Of a stretch of DNA of 64,000 bases, positions 32,707 to 44,806 are shown one piece after another; position 1 is the first letter of the stretch; the number at the start of each line of letters is the position of its first letter. The stretch is from Kwoniella bestiolae CBS 10118. Its lineage: Eukaryota > Basidiomycota > Tremellomycetes > Tremellales > Cryptococcaceae. The position numbers and the translations under genes are program-made. The DNA lies in the NCBI RefSeq assembly GCF_000512585.2, contig NC_089241.1, positions 3,286,001-3,350,000 on the forward strand. The letters are read 5' to 3'. The notes below the pieces were generated by a model. That model did not search any database and was not told the origin of the DNA. It worked only from the letters and a program-made list of their open reading frames with translations.

Positions 32707-35700
32707 ATGCCTCTTGGCGTAAAACTCTTACCTAGTTTACGCTCTACTCTCACTCTCACCACTCCCACTTTTCGACCTATCATCTCCTACACATTCAGAA
32801 CAAAAATAACAATGTCCTTCGCAGACAAAAATCCTACCGTACCCACCACCGCTCCTCATCCGTGGCCTTCGCCATCCGACTGGCCAGCTGCCAAAGTACG
32901 ACAAACGTACATTGATTACTTTGTCAACCAACCTGGGTTCGAACATACTTTCTGGCCTTCAAGTGGTGTCATCCCTTTTGATGATGATACCCTTCTCTTT
33001 GCCAATGCTGTAAGTCCGCTTCATCCCTCTTTACCTCTTTGGATCAATGGTCAGACAGTCGCTGATAGCGCGATATGGAGTAGGGTATGAACCAATATAA
33101 ACCTCTTTTCCTCGGTACTGCCGACCCTAAGTCTGATTTATCGAAACTTATAAGAGCGGTTAACAGTCAGAAATGTATCAGAGCGGGGGGTAAACACAAC
33201 GGTGAGCTGGTTTATTGCTTTTCTTTTGGTAAGAGATTCAGAACATACAGCTGACTGCTGGTATGTCATAGATCTTGACGATGTTGGAAAAGATACCTAC
33301 CACCACACATTCTTTGAGATGTTGGGTAACTGGTCGTTCGGTAACTACTTCAAGGTGAGCTGTCGGTGGAAGTAGAATTGAACCTAGCTGATAGCATGTG
33401 TAACAGATTGGTGCCCTGACGATGGCTTGGGATCTCCTTACTCGAGTGTATGGTTTACCTAAAGATAGATTATACGTGACTTACTTCGAGGGTGATGCTA
33501 AGCAAGGATTAGAGCCAGACACTGAAGCTCAGTGAGTAGTAGCTGAGACTGATATGATCCGTTGACAGCTAGGCCGTCAGCTGATCTCAGATGCTGTTAG
33601 ACAAATCTGGAGGGACCTCGGAGTACCAGAAAGCCATATCCTCCCTGGTAATGCCAAGGATAACTTCTGGGGTAAGCTTATACGCTAACCTTTTGTTTTC
33701 ACCGCAAGCGAAGCTGACATTTCGCAGAAATGGGTGCCACTGGACCATGTGGACCATGCAGGTGAGCTTGTGCATCAGTGAGACTGAACGATAAGCTGAT
33801 CATTCCTTCAGTGAAATCCACTTTGACCGAATCGGTGGTCGTGAAGTCCCAGAACTTGTCAACGCCGACGACCCCAACGTTCTCGAAATCTGGAACAACG
33901 TTTTCATTCAATACAACCGAGAACAATCTGGAGAATTGCGTTCGTTACCCGCTAAACACGTAGATACGGGTATGGGTTTCGAGCGATTAGTCTCAGTCTT
34001 ACACAACGTATCGTCCAACTACGACACCGACGTCTTCACACCTATCTTCGCTAAGATCCAGGAATTGACTGGTGGTAGACCGTATCAAGGGAAACTTGGT
34101 GATGAGGATGTAGATGGTATTGATACCGCTTATAGGGTCATTGCTGATCACATTAGAACTTTGACTATTGCTATTTCGGATGGTGGTGTTCCCGATAAAG
34201 ATGGTAGAGGCTACGTGTTGAGACGAATCCTCAGAAGAGGTGTGAGATACGCTAGTAACAAGTTTAATGTGAAGATTGGAAACTTTTTCTCCTCGCTGGT
34301 CCCAGTCGTTGTTGATTCTTTGGTAAGCTGGTTTCTGTCGCCTCGTGTCGAACGTCAACAGCTTACAATGCCTCGCGATATAGTCCGGTATCTTCCCAGA
34401 AGTGACCAAAAAAATCCCCGAACTCATCGAAATCCTCAACGAAGAAGAAGCTTCCTTCGCTCGAACGCTTACTCGAGGAGAGGCGTTATTCAACAAATAC
34501 GCTAATACCGCCATTGAAGAGAAGAGGGATGTGCTGGGTGGTAAAGATATCTGGAGATTATACGATACCTACGGTTTCCCCGTTGATCTCACTCAAATCA
34601 TGGCTGAAGAAAGGGGCTTGAAGATCGATCAAGAAGCTTTCGAAAAGGCTAGATTGGAGTCTCTTGAAGCTTCCAAGGCGGGCGGTAAGGATAAGGGTGT
34701 AGCTGGAACGGTCAAATTAGATGTACATGATCTGGGCGCTTTGGAGGCCAATGATCAGGTTCCTAAGACTGATGATTCGTACAAGTACCGTGAGTAGTCT
34801 GATCATTCTCGCCAATGACCTAAACGAATCTCTCAAGGTGGAAGCGCAACTCGGCCATAATTAATTGATTCTGATCTCGTAACTTCGCTTGCAGAACTCG
34901 ACGACATCAAAGCTACCGTCAAATCCATCTACCACTCCTCCAAATTCTACTCTTCTACTTCTGAGCTCCCACCCAACGCTCCCTTCGGTGTCTTACTTGA
35001 CAAGACTAATTTCTACGCTGAATCTGGTGGTCAAGAATACGATACTGGTGTGCTTGCCATCGATGGACAGGCCGAGTTCAAAGTAGAGGATGTTCAGGTA
35101 TATAATGGTTACGTTCTGCACATTGGTCAGATGGAAGAGGGAGAGATCAAAGTGGGAGATGAAGTCATCTGCACATATGATGAGGTGGGTTGACTGTGCT
35201 TTTGCATCTTCCAAGTGCTGAACCTCTGTTCAGCTCCGACGATGGCCCATCCGAAACAATCACACCGGTACTCACATCCTCAACTTCGCCCTTCGAGAGG
35301 TTCTCGGAGATCACATCGATCAAAAGGGATCTCTCGTCGCTCCTACCAAACTCCGATTCGACTTCTCCCACGGTAAATCAATAGGTACACCCGAATTAGT
35401 CAAGATCGAGGCGATCAGTAACGAATGGATCAAGAAGGCTGCCCCAGTGTATGCTAAGGAGATGCCCCTGGCCGAGGCCTACAAGATCCCGGGATTGAGA
35501 GCGGTGTTCGGGGAAGCATATCCTGATCCTGTCAGAGTTGTCTCTCTCGGTTATCCCCTCGAGGAAATTGCTCAGAATATCGAGAATTCCAAATGGAGAG
35601 GAACGAGTATCGAGTTCTGCGGTGGTACCCATGTTGCCAAGACGGATGATATCAAGGACTTCGTGATTGTTGAGGAATCGAGTATTGCCAAGGGTATCAG

Positions 35701-36656
35701 AAGAATTGTGGCTGTCACGGGGCATGAGGCTCACGAGGTCTCGAGGAAGGCTGCAGAGTTCGAGAGGAGGTTGAATAGGATTGAAGGGTTGCAGGGTAAA
35801 GAGAAGGAGGTGGCTATGAAGCCTTACTTGGTTGTGAGTCTGACCACATAGATAATCACGGTCTTCACGACAGGAACATGAAGAAGTGGTGCTGATTGTA
35901 TGTCTACGCCGCTAGGAACTCGGTCAAAGTGGTATCTCCCTGATCAAGAAGGCCTCTCTCAAATCAACTTTCGAAAAGATGCAATCTGAATTAGTCGCCG
36001 CCGCTAAAGCTAAGACCGCTGCTGATTCCAAGGTGATCCAAGAAACAATCAAGACGTTCTTCAAGGAGAACCCCAACGATAATGTATATGTTGGTGAATT
36101 CGACGTTGCGGGTGGTAATGCCAAGGTGAGTGTTGACCTCCATCTCTCTATCTGGCAAATGTAGGATGAATGCAGAACGAAGCAGACTTTGAATGCTGCT
36201 GATCATTGTCATGTAGACGTTGTCCGCTGCTGTCACCGCTGCCAAATCCCTTTCCAAAGCTGTTTACGTATTTTCAACAGACCCTGAGACTAACAAGGTC
36301 GCTCATACCAACTACTTGCCTAAGGAAGTGTTGGATAAGAAGGTTCTGGATGGTAAGAGCTGGTTAGGCGAGGTCAGTAAGATTGTTGGTGGTAAGGTGA
36401 GTCAACCCTTCTCTTTTTCACTCGCCATTTCACGCAATTCGATCACCTGCCCCTTATATTCCATTGCATGAGGTCATCGTTGCAGTCTCGCTTGAATATA
36501 CTTTCCTTGTGAGACGGAGCTATAGCTGACTCTGCCTTCATTGCACAGGGCGGTGGTAAAGACGAGTCTGCCACTGGTGTTGGATCTGAACCTACCAAGG
36601 TTCAAGAGGCTATTGTAGCTGCTAAGAACTTTTACTTGTCCAAGGTGGAGGCTTAG
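32707..36656 (+). CDS. ALA1: Alanyl-tRNA synthetase, probably dual-targeted
   Basis: Exons 32707-33009, 33084-33201, 33272-33354, 33407-33531, about 33591-33671, 33728-33761, 33812-34322, 34384-34789, 34895-35184, 35234-35833, 35916-36125, 36217-36396, 36549-36656; about 1015 aa. Present are the class II core (F-F-E-M-L-G-N-W-S-F-G; G-P-C-G-P-C-S), the editing-site N-N-H-T-G-T-H, the second zinc/editing motif E-F-C-G-G-T-H and a C-Ala tail ending G-G-G-K. It charges tRNA-Ala. The first ATG adds a 35-residue Arg/Thr/Ser-rich leader typical of mitochondrial import; the second ATG (32812) would give the cytosolic form. The junction after 33531 does not close in phase with any GT-AG choice; all other junctions do. 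Confidence 0.93.
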
Positions 36657-37043
36657 TAGGTTCCAGAGTGGAGAGGGTCATCTTGTAGATACGGGTCATG
36701 AGCAATAGTTGGTGGTTTGATATGTAAATGAGAATCAACATGCATATATAACCTAGTATTTTCGTCATAACAAGCTCAGTTTCCGGCGGAAGCACTCTGA
36801 AGGTCGGTGCCTGTTTCACTTTCTGATCTTTGGAACTGGAGGCCGAAGCGTAAGAATATAAAAAGTTGAGAAGGACTCTGGAGTATATTGCTATCTGTAT
36901 ATCTTCTCGTAAAGATATGAAGTAGATGATAATAGAATGATAGAACCATAGACCATACTCATAGACCATATAGACAGAGGACCGTAGGTATTGATGATCA
37001 CAACTCATCATGATTCCACAAAGCTCATCAACAAAAAGGAAAT
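36657..37043. other. Intergenic region AlaRS to WYF copy A
   Basis: About 390 bp; AlaRS 3' UTR and upstream region of the first WYF gene. No other feature seen. Confidence 0.4.
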
Positions 37044-38547
37044 ATGATTCACCAAGACATCAGTGTGTAGCCATTCTCTCTTCCTCTTCCTCTCCCTGTT
37101 TTGAACCATCTACCTCCCCTCACTAGACAGGCATGTCAAAGTCAAAACGAAGGAAATGAACTGATACAGTATGACAGGTGGACAGAGAAACAGACACACC
37201 ACCTCCTCGAAACCATAACCTCAAGTCAAACATATCTCGATACCTTCTTTCCTCCCCAGTCTTTCAAATCGGCTCTGACGAAATATGAGCTAGAGAAGGA
37301 ACTTTGCCTGTTAATTTTGGATGGTACGGAATGGATGAGATGGATGATATCCAATGGGAAGGTACGGAGATTAGCTGTCAACTACTGAAGTTTATTGGTT
37401 CGACAGACCAGTGGCAGAAGAATTCAGAGCAATCATGGTACTTCAAATACCTCGAGCTGAAACTCCGTTTCCACCCCTACTGGCTTCGTCCTGACGATAA
37501 TCATATCCAAAAATCACTTGCAAAAAGAACATCAGCTGGTCCCCGTCTCGGACCAACGCTGCCCTTCGGATCTCCGTCTTCATCTCCCTTCAGACGAGGG
37601 GTGAAACACAATCGAACCTCTCGGCTCAACTCATCGAGGCCATCCGTAGTAACAGAGTCTCAAAGACAATTACCATTGCCAGTAGTCAGATTACCACCCG
37701 TGGTCACCGAACATCTTGAAGCGGTTCATCAGCAGGAGGAGCAGGAATCGATTCTGGATGATGCGGTGGAAGAGGTAAACGAGGAAGTAGACGATCAAGG
37801 TTTCCCATCAGTATCTGGTGACGCAGGATCAGACAGTCCTGATGATTCGTCGAATACGGAAGTACCTCAGATTATCGAGAATGATTCTCGTTCTCTACCC
37901 TTGGTATTTGGTACAATCAACATCAACGATAACAACAACGAACCCCCTGAGGTCGAGGAATTGTCAAGTCCACTATCCACCTCGTCACTCACTAGTGCCA
38001 CTATGGTCAATACTTCTCCTCACGCTATCAATCAAGATCAGGACGCTGCCGACGTTGCTCCGACTCCATCTGTAGGATCAAACCAGAATGAGAAGCTCGT
38101 ATTGGTACTATTGGATATGATAATTCAAGAGCGAGAGATTGTGTGAGTATCTTGCTGAATCCTACACAATCTTCCTGATTGGTTTGCCACTAGCTGATTT
38201 GATTTGGGTTCGACGCGAATGGCAACAGACGTTCAAAATGTATGAAAAATGTACAAGTACTATATGAGGAGCCTCTTCAGCCAAAAGAAAAAGCCGTTAT
38301 TCACCTGTTTGAGCAGATGGGAGGTAAGGCGAGGCAGATGGGGTTTGAGGTGGAAAGTTGTAATATGATGGATGAGGTGTATTATGAGTGTTGCTATAGG
38401 CTTGTTTCTTTCTCGTCGGGAGACACTCGGGATGTGTCGTTGGATGATCCCATCAAGGAGATCGATATTTTGGATTTGGTAAAGGTGATGATGGATCATC
38501 GAAAGAGGGAAATAGAGCAGAATTCATTGGATCTTCTCACATTTTGA
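37044..38547 (+). pseudogene. WYF-family copy A, exon-deficient
   Basis: Homologous pieces: a W-T-E-K-Q helix block from 37178, a D-G-T-E-W-M-R-W-M block at about 37320-37345, the W-Y-F-K-Y exon 37407-38142 and the last exon 38229-38547 ending D-L-L-T-F. The exon encoding H-P-L-A-[DE]...L-G-P in the other copies is missing between 37360 and 37406. The only in-phase join skips the T-E-W-M block (37178-37323 to 37407, intron of 83 nt). The start is unclear: an ATG at 37044 with donor gtagcc, or an ATG at 37135 with a weak donor. It may be a decayed copy or a shortened functional paralog. Confidence 0.5.
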
Positions 38548-38868
38548 TAGGTTGTAACCATTGATGCGGTAACGTTGATCACATGTATGACTTATGCCAT
38601 GTACATCATCCAGCACTGGCGAGCGAAATATCTATTGGAAATTGATGATTTTTGTATTTTGCATATCATGATTTGCATGTAGTACATCATCAAAAGGTCG
38701 GTGCGCATCGGTCCGCTTTGTGCCTTGTTGAATGGTGTGAACAAACAATAACACGATGACTATCTTACCTATGATAGCATGGACGCGTATGTACTGTATC
38801 ATCACTTGAAATTCACTCACGTTGCACATCATACACTCATTTCGATTACTACAGACCCTCAAATAAAG
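38548..38868. other. Spacer between WYF copies A and B
   Basis: About 320 bp of UTR and promoter. The minus-strand ORF at 38632-38943 has no support. Confidence 0.4.
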
Positions 38869-40556
38869 ATGCAATCCAACATCCCACCGCCATTCCAACA
38901 CAAGTAAGTCACTACCCACCCTTATCCTCCCTATCTTCACCATAGACCGTCAGTAATCATGAGACGCTACGGTATTCGCTGATAAACATTCATGAACCAG
39001 ATGGACAGAAGACCAAGTATTTATCCTCCTGCACAAGATCTACTGTTCCCCTCCTCTCCAACAGCTCTTCTTCCTCAAATTAGGGGACAATTCCCCCGAA
39101 TCGATAAGGATGGAACAACACCTCTGTCTGGATGTGTTGAAAGATACAGATTGGATGGGGTGGATGATACGAGATAAGAGGGTATGTAGAGATACGAGTG
39201 GGGGGCTGGTTGTAAAGGATCAGTGGCCTAGGGGGTTGAGGGTGGTCAGTAGGTTATTCGAAGGGTGAGTGTTATGAGGCTGTTGTTTTGCATGTAGGGT
39301 AGTGGTACTTGGCTGGTCTGGGCTGACGAGATATTCTTTAAAATGACAAGCCTACATCCCTTGGCGGAGAAGATCAAATTATCCCTTGGTCCCGTGAAAT
39401 CCTCTCAGAGTTTGCGGAAAGGTTCGGCAGAACATGCACTATGGAGTGAGTCCATTGGTCACATCTTCTACAGTATGGCCCGCATTGATGTGTGGTATCG
39501 ATTATTCGGGACTCATATAGAAAAATGGCAGACCCAATCAAAACATACTTGGTATTTCAAATACGTAGCTATAAGAATCACCTTATCCTCCAGATGGATA
39601 TATCAACGACCTACTTGGGGTGACGACCAGATTGGTAGAGATGTCGAATCAAGCTTGATTGCTTCATCGATCCAAAATACCAAGGTCATCGAGCTCGATC
39701 CAAAGGGAAATCGTCAATCATCAAAGGTTAATCCTAATTTGGTTCCTATTTTATCGGTGAGACCTAGACCAAGGTTGGATATGGATAAGATCCTTGCTCG
39801 AGTGGAAGGTCGTCCGCCTACTAGCACCGATAGTCCCTGGGTCCAAGACACAAAGCACGCGCCTCAGAACTGCCCAATCGTTCCCAATCAACCTCAATCC
39901 GTCACTACACCTTTGGACGGACACGAAACGCACTCTCGAGCATTATCCCAAGACATCTATCACTCCATCAACTACATTAGCGTTGAGCCTCCTATGGAAT
40001 TGCATTATTCGCTCGTCACTTCGACGGATGCGGATACCACCCTGGTCCATTCATCCGTTTCATCCGATCAACATGCGCAGGAGAAAGCTCAAACTAGAAT
40101 GCACTCGGAACAAGACAGACTTCCGATATCTGCTTGACTGGATGTTATGACCCAAGAACGAGAGCATGTGTAGGTTTATCTTTTGAATTGTTGCTTTGTT
40201 GATCCCATCTGACATTCCTACCTGTCTTCCCGAGTAGACCTTCAAAGTGCATGGTAAATGTTCTAGTCATTCACGATAGACCGCTGGAATCGCATGAGGT
40301 AGCCGTTCTTCATCTAATTCGACAGATGGGTGGTCGGACGAGAATAATGGGAGATATGGATGAAGATGAAGTGAATATCATGGATCAGAGGAGTATCAGA
40401 CAAAGGTATAGACTCGTCTCTCCCCTCCCTTCGAAGAATTTCGACTTGGAAGAGGACGACTACTCACCCGTCACTCTGGTAGAGTTGGTGGGGGTGATGA
40501 AGGAACGTCGCAAGAAGGAGTTGGAGGAGAAATCAGTGGATCTCCTTACCTTCTGA
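38869..40556 (+). pseudogene. WYF-family copy B, interrupted by one stop codon
   Basis: Exons 38869-38903, 39001-39264, 39351-39445, 39521-40169, 40238-40556, with the same phases as copy D. Blocks: W-T-E-D-Q, D-W-M-G-W-M, H-P-L-A-E-K-I...L-G-P, T-W-Y-F-K-Y-V, and a last exon with C-M-V-N-V...I-R-Q-M-G-G-R and terminal D-L-L-T-F. A TGA at 40135-40137 interrupts exon 4 just before L-D-V-M-T-Q-E-R-E, so translation as read gives 336 aa and omits the last exon. Everything after the stop remains open and correctly phased, which suggests a recent nonsense mutation, a missed intron, or readthrough. The product is of unknown function. Confidence 0.6.
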
Positions 40557-40919
40557 AGTATGTATCATACGTATAGCTTACTGTATCCTATCATCTCACC
40601 ATATATACAGTATATGCAAACATAGCATGGTCAACAAGCTGAAATGAGTGAGACCGCACACGCCATATTATGCGCCTAGCTCACCATCAAAAGGTCTGTT
40701 CGCGTCCTTTTTCTCCTGGATGAGATTGAGATGACTCGAGGTGACATCAAGCAGTGTAAGAGGACTGTGCGTCAGATATCTCGACTTGTACGTGCCATAT
40801 GGAATTATGAATATGTGTATCACTTCTCTTTCACGCTTTCCATTCATACTCCTTCATCAATACTCATATAATATACGACATAGCTGCTTATAATAGTCGC
40901 TCATGCTAACAAGCACAAG
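40557..40919. other. Spacer between WYF copies B and C
   Basis: About 360 bp of UTR and promoter. No other feature seen. Confidence 0.4.
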
Positions 40920-42724
40920 ATGGGTAAGAAGTCAAAAAACAAGGCCTCGACGGAAGAGCCCATCAAGGTCATCCAGCCGTACGAACATGAGTGAGTGGGA
41001 TGAGAACCTACAACACAGACAGCACAAAGTACTCCCTCTCCTCCTTCGACCGCTTCTGAATTGAGGGAGACGCTGGTTGACTTCACTTGAAATTCGCACA
41101 GCTGGACAGAACCCCAGATATGCTCCCTCGTCGCTCGTATCTCCCAGGACGATACGTTTCAAAAGATGTTCTTCCTACGTCCAAACACCCTGACCGGCGC
41201 CATGGTATTGTCAGAACAACGGCTCACTCTGGAGCTGCTTCCCGATACACTCTATATGAAGTACCTGATCAAAGAGAAACGAGTGATCAGAAAAACCGAG
41301 GGAAGGCTAGAAGTCAATGAGCAGTGGCCGAAGAAGATGAGGGTGATCAGCAGATTATTTGAAGTGTGAGCTCAACGTCCGTTATACTGTGTCCCATCTC
41401 TTCCTCAAGTGAGACCGAGCTGACGTGAGAGTGAGGTCTAGGATACATCCATTAGCAGATAATATCAAGACCTTGCTGGGGCCATCACTTACTAGAAAAA
41501 AATTGAAGGGGGAGAATCGTGAAGGATATGATATTTGGAGTGAGTTGGTGAATATACTGTGGCATAAGATACTCTACAGGACCGTGGCCATTTGAGATGC
41601 TGAGGGGCTTTGATTATTCAGAGAGATGGATGAAAAACGGACAGTATACTTGGTACTTCCCCTACGTGGCTATCAAAAATAAATTGCACCCCGACTGGCT
41701 CAAAGATCAATTATCCAACCCTCAGCCGATACCTACTATCCTCGTTAACTATGCTGTTGCTCGTGCTGCCTCATCACATATACCACCGTCACCTGCCTCA
41801 TCACCGTCAGTGTCCTCAGCACCATCACCCTCGCTATCGCCTTTACCCTCACCTACACCGGCGATCACACCCCAACCAACACCAGCACCGTTATTCTCGT
41901 CATCCAAATCAACCCCTTCTCCTGCTCTATCATCTACATCTAGAACGTCCTCGCACCAACATCTCACAAGCTACTTCACCACCCACACGAGAAAGAGAGG
42001 CAAAGACAAGTGCCACCCCATCTACCCTCCGTCAAACCTAAATTGGCTGAAACCTTACACGAGTTTATTGGGAGTTTGAAGATGGAAAATATACCTATTG
42101 GACCGCCGCGTGAGATATCTGAGAAAGATACTTTGGAGGGTGGGATGCTGCCTACGCCTGCTGCAACTCCATCATCGACATCTCTTCCACCAAGCAAGGG
42201 AAGGATAGAAGATCTTCCTAATCCTAAGCGCGAAGCCGAGGGCGAAGCAGGATATAAGCAAGGCGAATAGTTAGTCTCTGCTATGATGCTGTTGATGATA
42301 CAGGAGCTAAAGGACAAGTGAGTTGCCTCATCTACCACACCTTCTCCATCATGTAGATATAGGATAACTTATGGCTTGTATCGGTAGACAATCTGAATGT
42401 ATGAAGGGAATCGAAATTGTATATCACATGCCACTCAACTCATCTGAAAACACCATTTTATACCTCTTGCAAAAGATGGGAGGTACCCCCACCAACATGA
42501 GAGATAACGCTAAGAGGAATGAAGTGCACAATGACGAGAAAAGGGTGGAATTGAAAGATACGTATATCCTTTGGAATGATGGTTGTGGAGGCGATGTCTT
42601 CGATGGGTATCAAGACAAATTGCCTAAACCGATCTCCCTAGTCGGGGTGGTGCAGATGATGGTGGGAGAGAGGAGGAGGGAGATGGATGAGAAGAAAGGG
42701 TTGATGGATCTCATCACTCTTTAG
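40920..42724 (+). pseudogene. WYF-family copy C, frameshift and stop
   Basis: Exons 40920-40990, 41102-41365, 41442-41539, 41622-42317, 42388-42724. It begins M-G-K-K-S-K and carries W-T-E-P-Q, H-P-L-A-D-N-I...L-G-P, T-W-Y-F-P-Y-V and a long Ser/Pro-rich linker. Around 41944-42010 the conserved continuation moves to another frame, and that frame then meets TAG at 42268-42270 immediately before L-V-S-A-M-M-L. Read literally the protein is 296 aa. The last exon is open and ends D-L-I-T-L instead of D-L-L-T-F. An undetected intron in the linker could repair the frame, but I found none with good splice sites and matching phase. Confidence 0.55.
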
Positions 42725-43096
42725 TTCGTACCTGCCCAATGCATCTTTATTTCATCCATGTCTCGAGCGATGAGCACAGAGTCCTCCTGTCTTCAGGATG
42801 AGCTGAGCGACTTTTTGATGGCCATCGTCCGCGCCCTAGACTGCATCGCAGCAGTGTTTCATCATTAGTGATGGAATGGGCGGTCAGTTGTAGAGGGCGT
42901 ACGATGGTGCTTAGATGTGTCTAGACCGATATGATGGTGTTAGTGTGAAGGTGAGTATATATAGTATACTTTATTCAGAGTTGATCGTGATGTTTTTCAC
43001 TTTGTCTTTCAACTTTCTCATTCTTTCTTGGCAGACTTTTCATCATTTTGATTATTACAGTATTACTTGATATCTTTGTAAAAACACCAAGTCATC
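42725..43096. other. Spacer between WYF copies C and D
   Basis: About 370 bp of UTR and promoter. No other feature seen. Confidence 0.4.
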
Positions 43097-44806
43097 ATGT
43101 CCAGATCATCAGGCCGACCTGCAGGTGCAGGAGCATGGTCAGGCGCCTTACCATACCACAAGTGAGATTTCACTATTCTATTTCTCTCGTCAGCTCACTC
43201 GGATCGATGTTGACATACAGTATTGTCATGCATGTAATAGCTGGAAAGAATCTGAAACCTGTGCTGTCCTGGATAAGATCGCTTCTAGTAAATCATACAT
43301 GAGATTATACATCTTGCAACCTCATCAGAAGTATAACGATAGAGATCAGAAGGAGAAGAAGCTTTGTCTCGAGATATTACAGGATACAGAATGGATGAGT
43401 TGGATGATCCGACATGTTTGGGTAATTAGAGAGATGGATGGGACGTTGAACGCCAGGGAGGTATGGCATGATAACCATATGGCTATAACTAAGCTTTTGA
43501 AAGCGTAAGTCTAATACATCATTTTACTGGTTTGTCCATGAATGACTGAACGTGCTGTAGAAATGAGCTGACGAGATAGATTGTCAGGCTGCATCCCCTA
43601 GCGGATACTATTGAAACCGTTCTCGGTCCTATACCCTCTGAAGCAGACATCCGAGTAGGATCTCCAAGCTACAAGAGATGGGGTGAGTGGCTCATCTTTC
43701 TTCACGCTGGTGGAAGGTTGTGACTGATGATCATCATCTCAGCAAAATGGCAAGCAGAAGGCAAGAATACATGGTACTTCAAATATGTGGCACTGCAACT
43801 CCATCGAGATCCCTCTTGGCTCGTCAAGTCTGGTGGTGGTAGATCCAACCACAACACTCTGAATAATGCTGGTAGAGATAGGGTTTCATCGTTCAATGAT
43901 CCCGCAGGTATTAACTCGGAAGATGAAGACTATAAACCTCGTTCGTCGGATGTGTTCCCTCGAAGAGGTGGGAACAGGTATCATCAAGATAAGAAATATT
44001 GGCCCAAACGTACTGTATCTGAACGAGTCCCCTGGTCAGAATACATCTCAAGAGGAGAGAGGGATACACCACCTCATTTTCGTCAGACCACTCCACCAAC
44101 TAGGACCACCAGCAGATTGGTCGAGATGGATATCGATACCGACATTGATACTGATCCGGGATCAGCCGAAGTTGAAGCGAGGGGTATTGAAGATCACTTC
44201 GATGATAAGATGTTTGTTCGTACACCTACACCTACACCTACTTCGGCTCTGGACCTGAACGAATCAATGAATATGGCTCCTACCCTTGATATTGCCAAGA
44301 ATATCCCCCTACCCGCCAGTCCCATTCTGCCTGAAAGCGGGGTTGAAGGTTATGAGATGCAAGTTTGGAGGGATATGGTTGAGGGTCTGTTGAGTGTGCT
44401 TATGATGGAGGTTGAACAGAGGTAAATGGTATCCATCCCGTCAGCTCAAAAACCCAGCAGCTAATTTAACACTGATAGACCTTCAACTTGTATGGCCAAT
44501 ATCGAAGTCAGGATTGGAAATCGAGATCATCCTCTATTTCCTCTCATTTCCCGATTGATCGATAACCTTGGCGGAAGATTAGTCGAGAGAAGATACGAAG
44601 AATCAGATAATTCGGATATCAAACGATACATCCTTCACCTTCCGGGCATCAGCGCTCACCATGAAGATGACAAGCGAGGTGCCCAGGCGAAGGGCACGTT
44701 TGAAGATCCTGTTCTAGACATTCAAGGTCTCTTCGCCCTCATTCGAGAACTAGGAAAGAAAGAGGTATCACCTAGCAACGATCTGGGTGATTTACTTACT
44801 TTCTAG
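43097..44806 (+). CDS. WYF-family copy D, intact (476 aa)
   Basis: Exons 43097-43161, 43241-43504, 43588-43682, 43743-44421, 44479-44806 close in phase. Residues 1-21 are Gly/Ser/Pro-rich. Residues 22-110 form a Trp-spaced helical module (N-W-K-E-S-E...D-T-E-W-M-S-W-M...W-V-I-R-E), vaguely like a Myb/SANT fold, but that assignment is a guess. Next come H-P-L-A-D-T-I...L-G-P, K-W-Q...N-T-W-Y-F-K-Y-V at about 150, a 200-residue acidic Ser/Pro linker, and a C-terminal module with P-S-T-C-M-A-N-I-E-V, N-L-G-G-R and terminal D-L-L-T-F. No catalytic motif is visible. The splice pattern is shared with copies A-C, with 264-nt second exons in B, C and D. The function is unknown. Confidence 0.75.

Noticed and set aside
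35376..35387. Potential intron gtaaatcaatag in AlaRS
   Set aside because: Too short (12 nt), and the reading frame is continuous and conserved without it.
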